Shown in pieces: positions 1 to 7,251 of a DNA stretch of 19,871 nucleotides. The stretch comes from JACPLA01 sp035291905 (lineage in GTDB: Bacteria > Bacteroidota > Ignavibacteria > UBA10030). A program made the position numbers and the translations under genes. The stretch is taken from positions 1 through 19,871 of the forward strand of contig DATDRF010000124.1 in the NCBI GenBank assembly GCA_035291905.1, given 5' to 3'. Numbering within the stretch: the stretch's first letter is position 1; the number at the start of each line of letters is the position of its first letter. The notes under the pieces are model-generated. The model was not told the origin of the DNA. It was given only the letters and a program-made list of their open reading frames with translations, and did no database searches.

Positions 1-745
1 ATTCCGACGAGGAGAAACCGAGTTCATTGTTAAAGAACCAGGCAGCTGCAAGGCACAAGAGGCCGATCGTGCCAACCCACTGTTCCGATTTTTTCAGGGA
101 GAATCGCGATTCGGGTTTCGACCTCCATCGAAAGACTGCACCGCCAACGAGCAGGGCAAGGGCGGCTGCCACAAGCGTGGTCAATCGGTATTCTGCAAGG
201 CGGCCCAGGACATCGAGAGACTCATCGTATGTGACCCCCGGGAAGAAGCCGATAAGAGGATTGAATGCAAAGATCTGCGGTGTTCCAAGAGTCATGATCG
301 CGATTTGCGCGAGGATGAGCACTCCCGCGATGATGAACCATGTCTTGCGAAACCGTTTGAAAAGAACCGAAAGAAGAAGCGCGATGCTTCCGGAAAAGAG
401 AACCGCCGGTACGGGAAGGAGAAGAAAAAGGATGAAGCCCTGGATGAGAGAACAGTTCTTGACGAGCAACGCATTGAGCAGCATGATCATGAGCGGAGGA
501 ACCAGCAGAAGAAGTATTCCCGCACCAACCGGAACAAAGAAATGCAGAGGAGCAATCAAACCGTCGGTTCGCCCCCATTCGCCTATGACGAAAATCCCGG
601 CCAGAAGACTTGCGACAAGCGCGAGCAATGCGGAAAATTCGAAGCCGAGATAATTGAAAAGGGGAATTTGGGTGCAGACAAGTGAAAAAACGGCGAGAAG
701 GGAGAGAAAAATTCGGTACTGACGACTTGAAAAGAGGGTTTTCAA
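1..745 (-). CDS. Large multi-pass membrane protein of unknown function, N-terminal part (runs off left edge)
   Basis: The reading frame on the minus strand stays open from a TTG at 743-745 to the window edge, giving about 248 residues with no stop. The start is chosen because an in-frame TAA lies about 30 bases upstream, GGA sits about 8 bases before the TTG, and the protein then begins with Lys-Thr-Leu and enters a hydrophobic stretch. I see about six to seven membrane segments separated by short basic loops such as KRFRK. A conserved-looking segment FNPLIGFFPGVTYDE lies in a loop between membrane segments at about residues 165-180. The amino-acid pattern is clearly that of an integral membrane protein, unlike the Arg/Ser-rich translations of the overlapping frames. 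I do not recognise the family; an ABC-type permease-like or membrane-anchored peptidase protein is possible. It lies downstream of murA on the same strand, separated by a palindromic repeat. Confidence 0.6.
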   Translation of the reverse strand, partial: MKTLFSSRQYRIFLSLLAVFSLVCTQIPLFNYLGFEFSALLALVASLLAGIFVIGEWGRTDGLIAPLHFFVPVGAGILLLLVPPLMIMLLNALLVKNCSLIQGFILFLLLPVPAVLFSGSIALLLSVLFKRFRKTWFIIAGVLILAQIAIMTLGTPQIFAFNPLIGFFPGVTYDESLDVLGRLAEYRLTTLVAAALALLVGGAVFRWRSKPESRFSLKKSEQWVGTIGLLCLAAAWFFNNELGFSSSE

Positions 746-762
746 AGATTTTCCGTAAAAAC

Positions 763-850
763 ATTACACAGAGAGCACAAAGGAGCACGAAGATCACAGA
801 GAATTGATTTCTCAGTGCTCTCTGTGACTTCTCCGTGTTCTCTGTGTAAT
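763..850. repeat. 88-bp imperfect palindrome of CACAGAGA type
   Basis: The left arm (763-803) begins ATTACACAGAGAGCAC and the right arm (809-850) ends GTGTTCTCTGTGTAAT. The outer 16 positions pair with one mismatch, and a second CACAGAGA block pairs closer to the centre. It fills most of the 132-base gap between the end of murA and the start of the membrane gene. Purine-rich CACAGAGA/TCTCTGTG arrays like this recur between genes in many environmental bacterial genomes. In RNA it would form a long hairpin, but it lacks the T-run of a classical terminator. Confidence 0.6.
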
Positions 851-877
851 ATCACTTTTTCAGCAAGAAAAGCGGAC

Positions 878-2149
878 TCAAAACTCTTCCCCGCTCACTC
901 TCGTTATAGCCGCCCCCAACCCCTGCAGTTTCTTCTCGATGTGTTCGTAGCCCCGGTCAATGTGGTAAACACGCAATACTTCGGTGGTCCCCTTTGCCGC
1001 GAGCCCTGCGAGGATGAGCGATGCGCTGGCGCGGAGGTCTGTCGACATGACCTTCGCTCCCACCAGATGGCTGGACCCGATCACGGTCGCAATATTCTCC
1101 TTCACCGTAATGTTGGCGCCGAGGCGAATGAGTTCCGGCACATGGGTGAAGCGATCGGAATAAATCGTCTCGGTGATCTTGCTTGGCCCGTTCGCGAGGC
1201 TCATGAGGGCGATCCACTGAGCCTGCATGTCGGTGGGGAATCCCGAATAGATACCGGTCGTAACGTTGACCGGCCTGATTTCCCGCGGCGGCTCAAGCTC
1301 GACGAAATCCTCCCCCAATGTCACCCGCGCTCCGGCATCTTCGAGTTTCGAAGTGATTGCGCCAAGGTGGCGTGGATTACAGCGTTCGACCCTCACCGTT
1401 CCGCCTTTCTTGCCTGCCATCGCTGCTGCGACAAGAAAAGTGCCTGCTTCAATTCTGTCGGGAATCGTCACGAAATCCGTCGAACGCAGCCCGTCGACGC
1501 CTTCTATTTCGATGATGCTCGTCCCGACGCCGCTGATCTTCGCCCCCATCTTCACCAGAAACTCAGCCAGGGAGGTGATCTCGGGTTCCATTGCCGCGTT
1601 CTCGATGATCGTGGATCCCTTCGCCAGCACCGCCGCCATCATGACATTTCCCGTTGCACCCACGCTCGAGATGTCAAACAGGATCCTCGCCCCTCTGAGC
1701 CGCTTTGCCCTGGCAATGATATATCCCCCTTCGACCTCGATTTCCGCCCCGAGCTTTCGCATCCCCTCGATGTGGAGGTTCACGGGCCTTGGACCCCATG
1801 CACATCCGCCGGGAAGCGAGACCCTTGCCTGACCGTAGCGGGAAAGCATGGGACCGAGGACGTAGACCGAGGCTCGCATTTTCTTCACATGGTCATACGG
1901 CGCCTCGAACTTCGTCATATGAGCAGAGTCGACCTTCATCGTGTGATTCTCGTGAGAAATCGAGAACCCCATCGAAATCAGAAGGTTGCTCATGGTCGTC
2001 ACGTCGCGCAGGCGCGGAGTATTGGAGAGAGTGTAGGAACCGGGGGCAAGGATCGTTGCCGGCATGAGAGCCAGAGAAGCATTTTTTGCCCCGCTGACTT
2101 GCACAACACCTTCCAGCGGCCTGTCCCCGACGATGGTGAACTTGTCCAC
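878..2149 (-). CDS. murA: UDP-N-acetylglucosamine 1-carboxyvinyltransferase (MurA)
   Basis: This enzyme transfers enolpyruvate from phosphoenolpyruvate to UDP-GlcNAc, the first committed step of peptidoglycan synthesis in the cytoplasm. The 423-residue product matches the usual family length and covers both inside-out alpha/beta domains. Expected catalytic positions are visible: Lys22-Asn23 in GAKNA, Arg92 in KKMRAS, the PEP-binding cysteine Cys116 in the loop LPGGCAWGPRP, Asp in SGFPTDMQ and Arg in DLRASASL near the C terminus. Cysteine at this loop is the form normally sensitive to fosfomycin. The start is GTG at 2147-2149, preceded by GGAG five to eight bases upstream. The gene is transcribed away from purA and probably has its own promoter (2185-2213). 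Confidence 0.97.
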   Translation of the reverse strand: MDKFTIVGDRPLEGVVQVSGAKNASLALMPATILAPGSYTLSNTPRLRDVTTMSNLLISMGFSISHENHTMKVDSAHMTKFEAPYDHVKKMRASVYVLGPMLSRYGQARVSLPGGCAWGPRPVNLHIEGMRKLGAEIEVEGGYIIARAKRLRGARILFDISSVGATGNVMMAAVLAKGSTIIENAAMEPEITSLAEFLVKMGAKISGVGTSIIEIEGVDGLRSTDFVTIPDRIEAGTFLVAAAMAGKKGGTVRVERCNPRHLGAITSKLEDAGARVTLGEDFVELEPPREIRPVNVTTGIYSGFPTDMQAQWIALMSLANGPSKITETIYSDRFTHVPELIRLGANITVKENIATVIGSSHLVGAKVMSTDLRASASLILAGLAAKGTTEVLRVYHIDRGYEHIEKKLQGLGAAITRVSGEEF

Positions 2150-2184
2150 GTTACTCCGAAGGAATGATCAGAAATTCATTGCGC

Positions 2185-2213
2185 AATATAAACGATAAAG
2201 GGAGGAAAGGCAA
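2185..2213 (-). promoter_or_regulatory. Likely sigma-70-type promoter of murA
   Basis: Read on the minus strand there is TTGCCT (2208-2213), a 17-base spacer, and TATATT (2185-2190). These match the -35 and -10 consensus at four and five of six positions with optimal spacing. Transcription would start near 2178, giving a leader of about 30 bases before the murA GTG. The group may use a different primary consensus (TTTG / TAnnTTTG in Bacteroidota), so this is a sequence match, not proof. Confidence 0.45.
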
Positions 2214-2235
2214 AAGGTGGGAAGCGAGAAATGGT

Positions 2236-2394
2236 AAGTTCGAAGTTCGAGGTTCGAAGTTCAAAGTACGAAGTGGAAACATAGCCACACTTCGTCCTTT
2301 GTGCTTTGTACTTCGTCCTTTGTACTTTGTACTTCGTACTTCGCCCTTCGTACTTCGACCTTCGTACTTTCGTATATGACCTTTGTACTTCCCC
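2236..2394. repeat. Inverted pair of heptamer tandem arrays
   Basis: From 2236 to 2277 six copies of a 7-base unit with consensus AAGTTCG run in tandem. From 2290 to 2394 about fourteen heptads with consensus CTTYGTA run in tandem, with one irregular 14-base stretch (2367-2380). The second array is the reverse complement of the first type, so the two can fold into a long hairpin around 2278-2289. Because 7 is not a multiple of 3, every three units (21 bases) repeat the same heptapeptide in every frame, for example FVLRPLY on plus and KYEGRST on minus. This explains the overlapping open frames here; none resembles a gene. Confidence 0.8.
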
Positions 2395-2430
2395 CATTGT
2401 TTCTCGGTCAATTTTTGCCTACCCTGCCTA

Positions 2431-2518
2431 CGCCTTTGACGCACACTTTTAACCCTTCGCTGCGCTCAGGGCATGCTTTTAACTTTTCAGCCGAAGGCTG
2501 ATGCGCCTTTGGCGCACA
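2431..2518. repeat. Short direct repeats framing a CCCTTCGCTGCGCTCAGGG element
   Basis: CGCCTTTGACGCACA (2431-2445) returns as CGCCTTTGGCGCACA (2504-2518) with one difference. CTTTTAAC occurs at 2446-2453 and again at 2476-2483. Between them lies CCCTTCGCTGCGCTCAGGG, a partly self-complementary element seen scattered in many environmental genomes. The arrangement looks like accumulated small non-coding repeats rather than a single mobile element with a transposase. Confidence 0.5.
2487..2516. repeat. Two abutting perfect hairpins upstream of purA
   Basis: TCAGCCGAAGGCTGA (2487-2501) is a 6-bp stem with a GAA loop, and it is followed directly by TGCGCCTTTGGCGCA (2502-2516), a 6-bp stem with a TTT loop. 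The second hairpin ends only nine bases before the purA ATG, where a ribosome-binding site would normally lie, and no such site is visible. It may be a REP-like element, a regulatory structure in the purA leader, or both. Confidence 0.6.
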
Positions 2519-2525
2519 TTGTCTC

Positions 2526-3815
2526 ATGCCCGTACAAATCATCGTTGGTGCTCAATGGGGAGATGAGGGGAAGGGAAAGATCGTCGACCATCTGAGCGAA
2601 AAGGTCGACATTGTGGCCCGTTACCAGGGCGGCGCCAATGCGGGACATACCGTTGTGCTCCCTCCGCTCAAGGGAGGGTCGGAGCGGGAGTTCGTACTTC
2701 ACCTCATTCCTTCGGGAATCTTCCATCCCCGCGTCAAATGCGTGATCGGTAACGGCGTTGTAATCGATCCCAAAGCCCTTCTTGAGGAGATCACCATGCT
2801 GCGATCGGCCGGCATCGATATCCGCGGCCGCCTTTTCATCAGCCACAACGCCCACCTCATCATGCCGTACCACAAGAAACTTGATTCCATCCGCGAGCAG
2901 GGAGAACAAAAGATAGGGACGACAGGACGCGGAATCGGACCCTCGTATATCGACAAATACATGAGAACGGGGATCAGGGTTGTCGATCTCCTCGACCGCG
3001 ACGTGCTGTGCAAAAAGCTGAAATTCAACATCGAAGAGAAGAACGAGCTCCTGAGAAAAGTCTACAATGCAGAAGAGCTTGACCTCGACGCGATCATCAA
3101 TGAGTATCAGGAATTCGACAAAGAGATCGACGAATACGTCACCGATACCGCCCGCTACCTCTCCGAAGCCCTCCGCAAGGGGAAGAAGATTCTCGCAGAA
3201 GGGGCGCAAGGCGCTCTGCTCGATGTGGATCACGGCACATATCCCTTCGTTACCTCATCAAACCCGACCAGCGGAGGCGCCTGCACCGGGCTCGGCATTC
3301 CGCCGACCTCCGTCACTGACGTTCTGGGAGTGGTCAAGGCCTACTCCACGCGTGTCGGAAACGGTCCATTCCCCACGGAATTGAACGACGAGATGGGAGA
3401 GCGGCTGCGATCCATCGGAGGAGAATACGGCGCCACCACGGGCCGCCCGCGGCGATGCGGCTGGCTGGATCTTGTCAGCCTCAGACACTCGATCATGGTG
3501 AACGGAATATCCCGGATCGCCATTACAAAGCTCGATGTTCTCGACGATTTCGACGAGATTCAGGTGTGCACCGCCTATCTCGTCGACGGCAAGCCGATCG
3601 ACCATTTCTTCACGGACGTTCAGACTCTCGAGCGCGTGAAGCCCGTATACAAAACGTACCGGGGATGGAAAACACCGACCTCCGGTGTTCGCAGCTACCG
3701 CAACTTGCCGCGCAGAGCAAGAAAGTACCTCGAGGCGCTGCAACGCTCCCTCAAGGTCAAGATCTCCATGGTCTCAGTGGGCGCAAGAAGAGATCAAACG
3801 CTCATTGTTCGTTGA
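2526..3815 (+). CDS. purA: Adenylosuccinate synthetase (PurA)
   Basis: The enzyme joins IMP and aspartate using GTP to form adenylosuccinate, the first step from IMP to AMP in the cytoplasm. The 429-residue product has the signature WGDEGKGK (residues 11-18, catalytic Asp13), His41 in NAGHT, the IGTTGRGIGP loop, the EGAQG segment, STRVGNGPFPTE, and TTGRPRR before the aspartate-binding region. Compared from memory with the E. coli enzyme, it carries about six extra residues between NAGHTVV and VLHLIPSG (residues about 45-56, LPPLKGGSEREF), and the underlying DNA is palindromic. The ATG is set by the conserved N terminus; no clear Shine-Dalgarno precedes it, and two hairpins sit there instead. 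A histidine kinase gene follows 36 bases downstream. Confidence 0.97.
   Translation: MPVQIIVGAQWGDEGKGKIVDHLSEKVDIVARYQGGANAGHTVVLPPLKGGSEREFVLHLIPSGIFHPRVKCVIGNGVVIDPKALLEEITMLRSAGIDIRGRLFISHNAHLIMPYHKKLDSIREQGEQKIGTTGRGIGPSYIDKYMRTGIRVVDLLDRDVLCKKLKFNIEEKNELLRKVYNAEELDLDAIINEYQEFDKEIDEYVTDTARYLSEALRKGKKILAEGAQGALLDVDHGTYPFVTSSNPTSGGACTGLGIPPTSVTDVLGVVKAYSTRVGNGPFPTELNDEMGERLRSIGGEYGATTGRPRRCGWLDLVSLRHSIMVNGISRIAITKLDVLDDFDEIQVCTAYLVDGKPIDHFFTDVQTLERVKPVYKTYRGWKTPTSGVRSYRNLPRRARKYLEALQRSLKVKISMVSVGARRDQTLIVR
2658..2690. repeat. Small palindromic insertion inside purA
   Basis: Within purA the bases CCCTCC (2659-2664) and GGAGGG (2672-2677) form a 6-bp stem over a 7-base loop, and CTCCG (2662-2666) can alternatively pair with CGGAG (2680-2684). 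The segment encodes the part of PurA that is longer than expected and reads PPLKGGSE, similar to peptides produced by intergenic CCCTCC-type repeats. It falls in a surface-loop position, so the reading frame and core motifs are kept. Confidence 0.45.
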
Positions 3816-3851
3816 TCCATCGTGCTCCGTAAGGCAGCAGGGAATTTTCCG

Positions 3852-5090
3852 ATGAAATCTCCCCTTCTTCGAGGAAGCCCGCAGTCGGGCAAATACAAGA
3901 TCACGCTGCTGATCTTTGCCTTTGCCATCGTCGGGGGGACCCTCTGGTATACCCATTCCATCGTTCAACGCCTCGAAAACAAGCAGAAGCAGATCGCCGA
4001 CCTCTACGCGCGTTCGCTGGAGTACCTCGCGAACGCACCAAGCATGGGAGGCGACTATAGCTTCGTATTTGACGAGATCATACGGGCGATCGATTTTCCC
4101 ATTATTCTCACCGACAGCCGTGACGACCCGATCTCCCTGTCAAACGATCAAGGCGGGACCCCCTCCCTGAAGAGCGCTTATAAGAACCTCGAGCTGGACA
4201 CGACGCTCTCGTACGAAGAACAGTTCGCTTTTCTCAAGCAGCTCATGAAGGAGATGGATTCCCACAACACGCCGATCAAGGTGGCATACCAGGATACCAT
4301 CATCCTCAATTACCTCCACTACGGCGAATCCCCGCTTGTCATCCAGCTCCGATGGCTCCCGTATGTGGAAATCTCGATCGTCGGGCTCTTCATTCTCATC
4401 GGGTATATCAGTTTCAGCTACATCAAGAAGAGCGAGCAGAGCAATATCTGGGTGGGAATGGCACGAGAGACGGCGCACCAGCTCGGAACGCCTCTCTCCA
4501 GCCTCCTGGGGTGGACAGAATTGTTGAAACAGAGTGCCGGGGAGGGAAAGGCCGCAGAGATCGTCAGGGACATGGAAAACGATCTCCAACGCCTGCAGAA
4601 GATTGCCGACCGGTTCTCGAAGATCGGCTCCAGGCCGGAACTGAAGAACGAAAATATCGGCGACATTGTTTCAAAAGTTGTTCAATATTTTGAACGTCGG
4701 ATACCCCAAAGCGGAAAACACGTTCGGTTGGTGTTTGATCCGTCCGTGACGGTTGTCGCTCCCGTCAATGCAGAGCTGTTCGAGTGGGTCATCGAGAACC
4801 TCATCAAGAACGGATTGGATGCCATCGAAGGAGCGGCCGGCACGATCACGATCACATTGTCAGAATCCGACGGCTTCGCGTTTCTTGATGTTTCAGACAC
4901 GGGAAAAGGGGTCGACCTGATGCATAAGAAGGACATCTTCAGACCGGGGTTTTCCACAAAGACCCGCGGGTGGGGATTGGGCCTTAGCTTGTCGCAGCGG
5001 ATCATTGAATCGTACCACGGCGGCAATCTCATTCTCAAACACACCGCGCCGGGAGCCGGTACGACATTTCGCATACGGTTAAGGAAATAA
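3852..5090 (+). CDS. Membrane sensor histidine kinase (orphan)
   Basis: This is a two-component sensor kinase of about 412 residues, counted from the ATG at 3852, which has GGA eight bases upstream. An in-frame GTG at 3822 would add ten residues and cannot be excluded. Membrane segment 1 lies at about residues 15-33, a periplasmic sensor region of about 135 residues follows, and membrane segment 2 is at about 170-191. The H-box ARETAHQLGTPLSSLLGW contains the phosphorylated His209. The HATPase domain shows the N-box ENLIKNGLDA, G1 box DTGKG, F box FRPGFSTK and G2 box GWGLGL. The sensor region matches no PAS or Cache pattern I recognise, so its signal is unknown. No response regulator is adjacent. 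The gene follows purA by 36 bases and may be co-transcribed with it. Confidence 0.93.
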   Translation: MKSPLLRGSPQSGKYKITLLIFAFAIVGGTLWYTHSIVQRLENKQKQIADLYARSLEYLANAPSMGGDYSFVFDEIIRAIDFPIILTDSRDDPISLSNDQGGTPSLKSAYKNLELDTTLSYEEQFAFLKQLMKEMDSHNTPIKVAYQDTIILNYLHYGESPLVIQLRWLPYVEISIVGLFILIGYISFSYIKKSEQSNIWVGMARETAHQLGTPLSSLLGWTELLKQSAGEGKAAEIVRDMENDLQRLQKIADRFSKIGSRPELKNENIGDIVSKVVQYFERRIPQSGKHVRLVFDPSVTVVAPVNAELFEWVIENLIKNGLDAIEGAAGTITITLSESDGFAFLDVSDTGKGVDLMHKKDIFRPGFSTKTRGWGLGLSLSQRIIESYHGGNLILKHTAPGAGTTFRIRLRK

Positions 5091-5166
5091 GAGGCCAACC
5101 GCCTTGCAGGTCGGAATGTCATGCCGCCAACAAAGCGATTTTCATTCTCAAGAAGGAGCTGCCTTC

Positions 5167-6081
5167 ATGGGTGAATCAAGGAGATGGAAGTTTCTCGCGG
5201 GAACCACAGTGATCCTCATGATCTCGGTTCAGATGGTTCTCGCACAGCCGGTGACGGGTTCGAGACTCCTTCAATGGGTACAGGGAATAGAAGGAAAATC
5301 ACCCGACGGCCGGCGCCAATTTGTGCGGGATGAATTGAAGAAGATGGGAGTGAGATTCACCGGCTTCTGGTTCGCTCGCGATCGTCAGATCGGCACAAAG
5401 ACCGACCGATTCGAGGGAGAGAACATCATTGTTTCATTCGGCGATGGGACAAAAAGCGTTGTGGTCGGCGCTCACCTGGATGCTGTTCCCGAATCACCGG
5501 GAGCAAACGACAACGGGGGCGGCGTCGCGGTGCTGCTGGGCCTTATCCAATCGATGAAGGATTCTGACTGGAAGTACAACGTCGTCTTCTGTTTCTTTGA
5601 CCGGGAGGAGGATGGGCTTATCGGCTCGGCCGAGTTTGTCAAGTCCTATGGTGATACGGCCGACCATCTTGCCATGATCAACCTGGATGTCGAAGGGACG
5701 GGCGAAGAGGTCTATGTGGGCCCGGTAGGCGGCGGTGATGACGATCGGATTCTTCCTTACGTCCGGCGAGCTGTCAGGGCCTCGGGCGCGACCCTGCGGG
5801 AGAGCGAGCATTACCCCCCTTCCGATCACCTTTCTTTCGCCAATAAAAAGCTCGAGAACATCTCCATTTCGATTGTCCCCAAGGGAGACGTCGCACTTTT
5901 CGAAAAGGCTGCAAAGAACGGATGGGAGTTCGATCCGAAGGAGATGCCGAAGGTCATGAAAGTGATGCACACCCCAAACGATAAGTCGACGCTGATGTCG
6001 CCGCGGGCACTCGAACGATCTTACACCGTCGTCGCGAAAACTCTGCAACTCCTCAATGCATCCCCTGCACTGCGCAACTGA
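5167..6081 (+). CDS. Secreted M28-family zinc aminopeptidase-like protein
   Basis: The product is 304 residues from the ATG at 5167, which has a strong AAGGAG (5153-5158) eight bases upstream; longer in-frame starts lack this. Residues 1-27 form a signal peptide (basic start, hydrophobic core, VLAQ cleavage region), placing the enzyme in the periplasm or outside. The two-zinc set of M28 peptidases is visible in order: His103 and Asp105 in GAHLDA, Asp115 in GANDNGGG, Glu147-Glu148 in FDREEDG, Asp174 in INLDVEG and His268 in VMHTPND. It probably removes N-terminal amino acids from peptides; the specificity cannot be read from sequence. It follows the kinase gene by 76 bases and converges with the GNAT gene, with only 19 bases between the two stops and no clear terminator. 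Confidence 0.88.
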   Translation: MGESRRWKFLAGTTVILMISVQMVLAQPVTGSRLLQWVQGIEGKSPDGRRQFVRDELKKMGVRFTGFWFARDRQIGTKTDRFEGENIIVSFGDGTKSVVVGAHLDAVPESPGANDNGGGVAVLLGLIQSMKDSDWKYNVVFCFFDREEDGLIGSAEFVKSYGDTADHLAMINLDVEGTGEEVYVGPVGGGDDDRILPYVRRAVRASGATLRESEHYPPSDHLSFANKKLENISISIVPKGDVALFEKAAKNGWEFDPKEMPKVMKVMHTPNDKSTLMSPRALERSYTVVAKTLQLLNASPALRN

Positions 6082-6100
6082 TTTCGTTTCACAACTCAAT

Positions 6101-7228
6101 TCATGAGGGAAGGTGTTTCAGGTAGCACCGCCTCCGTTTGTGCTGTCTCCCCTCATAGAACCTCCATTGTGCCCGCACTTTTGAATTCGTTTCCAGCTCG
6201 GGATTCGATTCGACCCGTTGAATTCCCCGGTTGGCATACAAGACATTCGTCTCGTACATGAGAATGGCGTTCACTCCTTTGTCCTGCAGGTCGGGCCTCA
6301 CGGCTGTCAGATAGAGATCAACCCGGTCGTTGTGGGTCATCGCGCGATACAAGTTGATGAACCCGAAGGGAAACAATCGTCCGCGGCATTGTTGAAGGGC
6401 TCTTGACATCGACGGCATGGTGATGCCGAAGGCCGCCACTTTGCCCTCCCGATCCAGGACAAGAGGAACATATTCGGGGCGAATGAAGCCGAAATACTGC
6501 TTCACATAGTGATCGATTTGTCTTTCGGAAAGCGGCACAAATCCATAGAGGTTCGCGTACGTCTCATTGATCAGGTGGAAGATTTCCCGTGCGTAGGGAA
6601 GGAGCTCCTTTGCTTTCCTGAACCGCATTGTCGTCAGATGGTACCGTTCGGCCACAAGGAGGGCCAACCGACGGACTTTTTCGGGGACTTCCTGAGGGGG
6701 AACCATCTCGTATTCCACCCAATCTGCATCCTTCTTATACCCGAGTTTCTCGATGTGTCGGGGGTAGTACGGATAGTTGTAGATCGTTGCAAGAGTCCCG
6801 AGTTCGTCAAATCCTTCCACGAGCATTCCCTCACGATCCATGTCCGTGAATCCCAAAGGTCCGTGCACCTCGTTCAATCCCTGCCGGACCGCCCACGATT
6901 CAACCTGATCGAAGAGTGCCCTGGAGACTCCCTCATCGTCGACGAAGTCAACCCATCCAAAACGGGCACTGCGTTTTCCGCAGAGTTCATTATACTTTTT
7001 GTTCACAATGCCGGCTATCCGACCAACGACCGTACCGTTCTGGTACGCAAGCCAGTAACACGCGTCGCAGCAGTCGAAGGCGGGATTGCGGTCTTTCCGA
7101 AGTGTGTTCGTTTCATCGAACCGCAAAGGAGGAACCCAATAGGGGTTTCTCTTGTAGAGCCCGAATGGAAAAGAAACGAATTCCTTCAAATCCCTTCTGG
7201 ATCGGACTTCTTCAATTGTCGTTGTCAT
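6101..7228 (-). CDS. GNAT-family N-acyltransferase-like protein
   Basis: The product is 375 residues if it begins at ATG 7226-7228 (MTTTIEEV). A longer frame would run into the end of the upstream gene and gives a poor N terminus. It resembles a family of about 380 residues common in Bacteroidota and Proteobacteria, with an early FPFGLYKRNPYWVPPLR segment, VVGRIAGIVNKKYNE, HGPLGFTDMDREGMLVEGFD, and a C-terminal GNAT-like half (RVDLYLTAVRPDLQDKG and following). GNAT enzymes transfer acyl groups from acyl-CoA to amines. No signal peptide or membrane segment is seen, so it is cytoplasmic. It starts 23 bases after the EEP-Omp85 gene, so both are probably on one transcript. The acyl donor and acceptor are unknown; an N-acyl transfer in lipid synthesis is one possibility given the neighbours. 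Confidence 0.75.
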   Translation of the reverse strand: MTTTIEEVRSRRDLKEFVSFPFGLYKRNPYWVPPLRFDETNTLRKDRNPAFDCCDACYWLAYQNGTVVGRIAGIVNKKYNELCGKRSARFGWVDFVDDEGVSRALFDQVESWAVRQGLNEVHGPLGFTDMDREGMLVEGFDELGTLATIYNYPYYPRHIEKLGYKKDADWVEYEMVPPQEVPEKVRRLALLVAERYHLTTMRFRKAKELLPYAREIFHLINETYANLYGFVPLSERQIDHYVKQYFGFIRPEYVPLVLDREGKVAAFGITMPSMSRALQQCRGRLFPFGFINLYRAMTHNDRVDLYLTAVRPDLQDKGVNAILMYETNVLYANRGIQRVESNPELETNSKVRAQWRFYEGRQHKRRRCYLKHLPS

Positions 7229-7251
7229 AGATGTATGTGATTGAGATCCTG

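Noticed and set aside
27..685. Two overlapping plus-strand frames (27-653 and 305-685)
   Set aside because: Both are highly charged Arg/Lys-rich translations opposite the membrane protein, with no recognisable motif.
222..797. Minus-strand 191-codon frame with an ATG start at the left edge
   Set aside because: Its translation is Ser/Arg/Cys-rich, while another minus frame encodes a clear multi-pass membrane protein starting at 745 and continuing past the edge. Its N terminus is read from the CACAGAGA palindrome.
815..2167. Long plus-strand open frame of 450 codons opposite murA
   Set aside because: MurA on the minus strand is unmistakable with all catalytic residues; the opposite frame is rich in His, Arg and Pro with no domain pattern, as expected of a shadow.
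2151..2501. Several small frames on both strands in the murA/purA spacer
   Set aside because: They are the translation of the 7-base repeat in different frames, giving the same heptapeptide again and again; no gene-like composition.
6082..6100. Bidirectional terminator between the convergent peptidase and GNAT genes
   Set aside because: The 19-base gap has no stem-loop and no T-run on either strand.
6509..7240. Plus-strand 243-codon frame opposite the GNAT gene
   Set aside because: The minus-strand product fits a conserved protein family along its full length; the plus frame has no family resemblance or ribosome-binding site.
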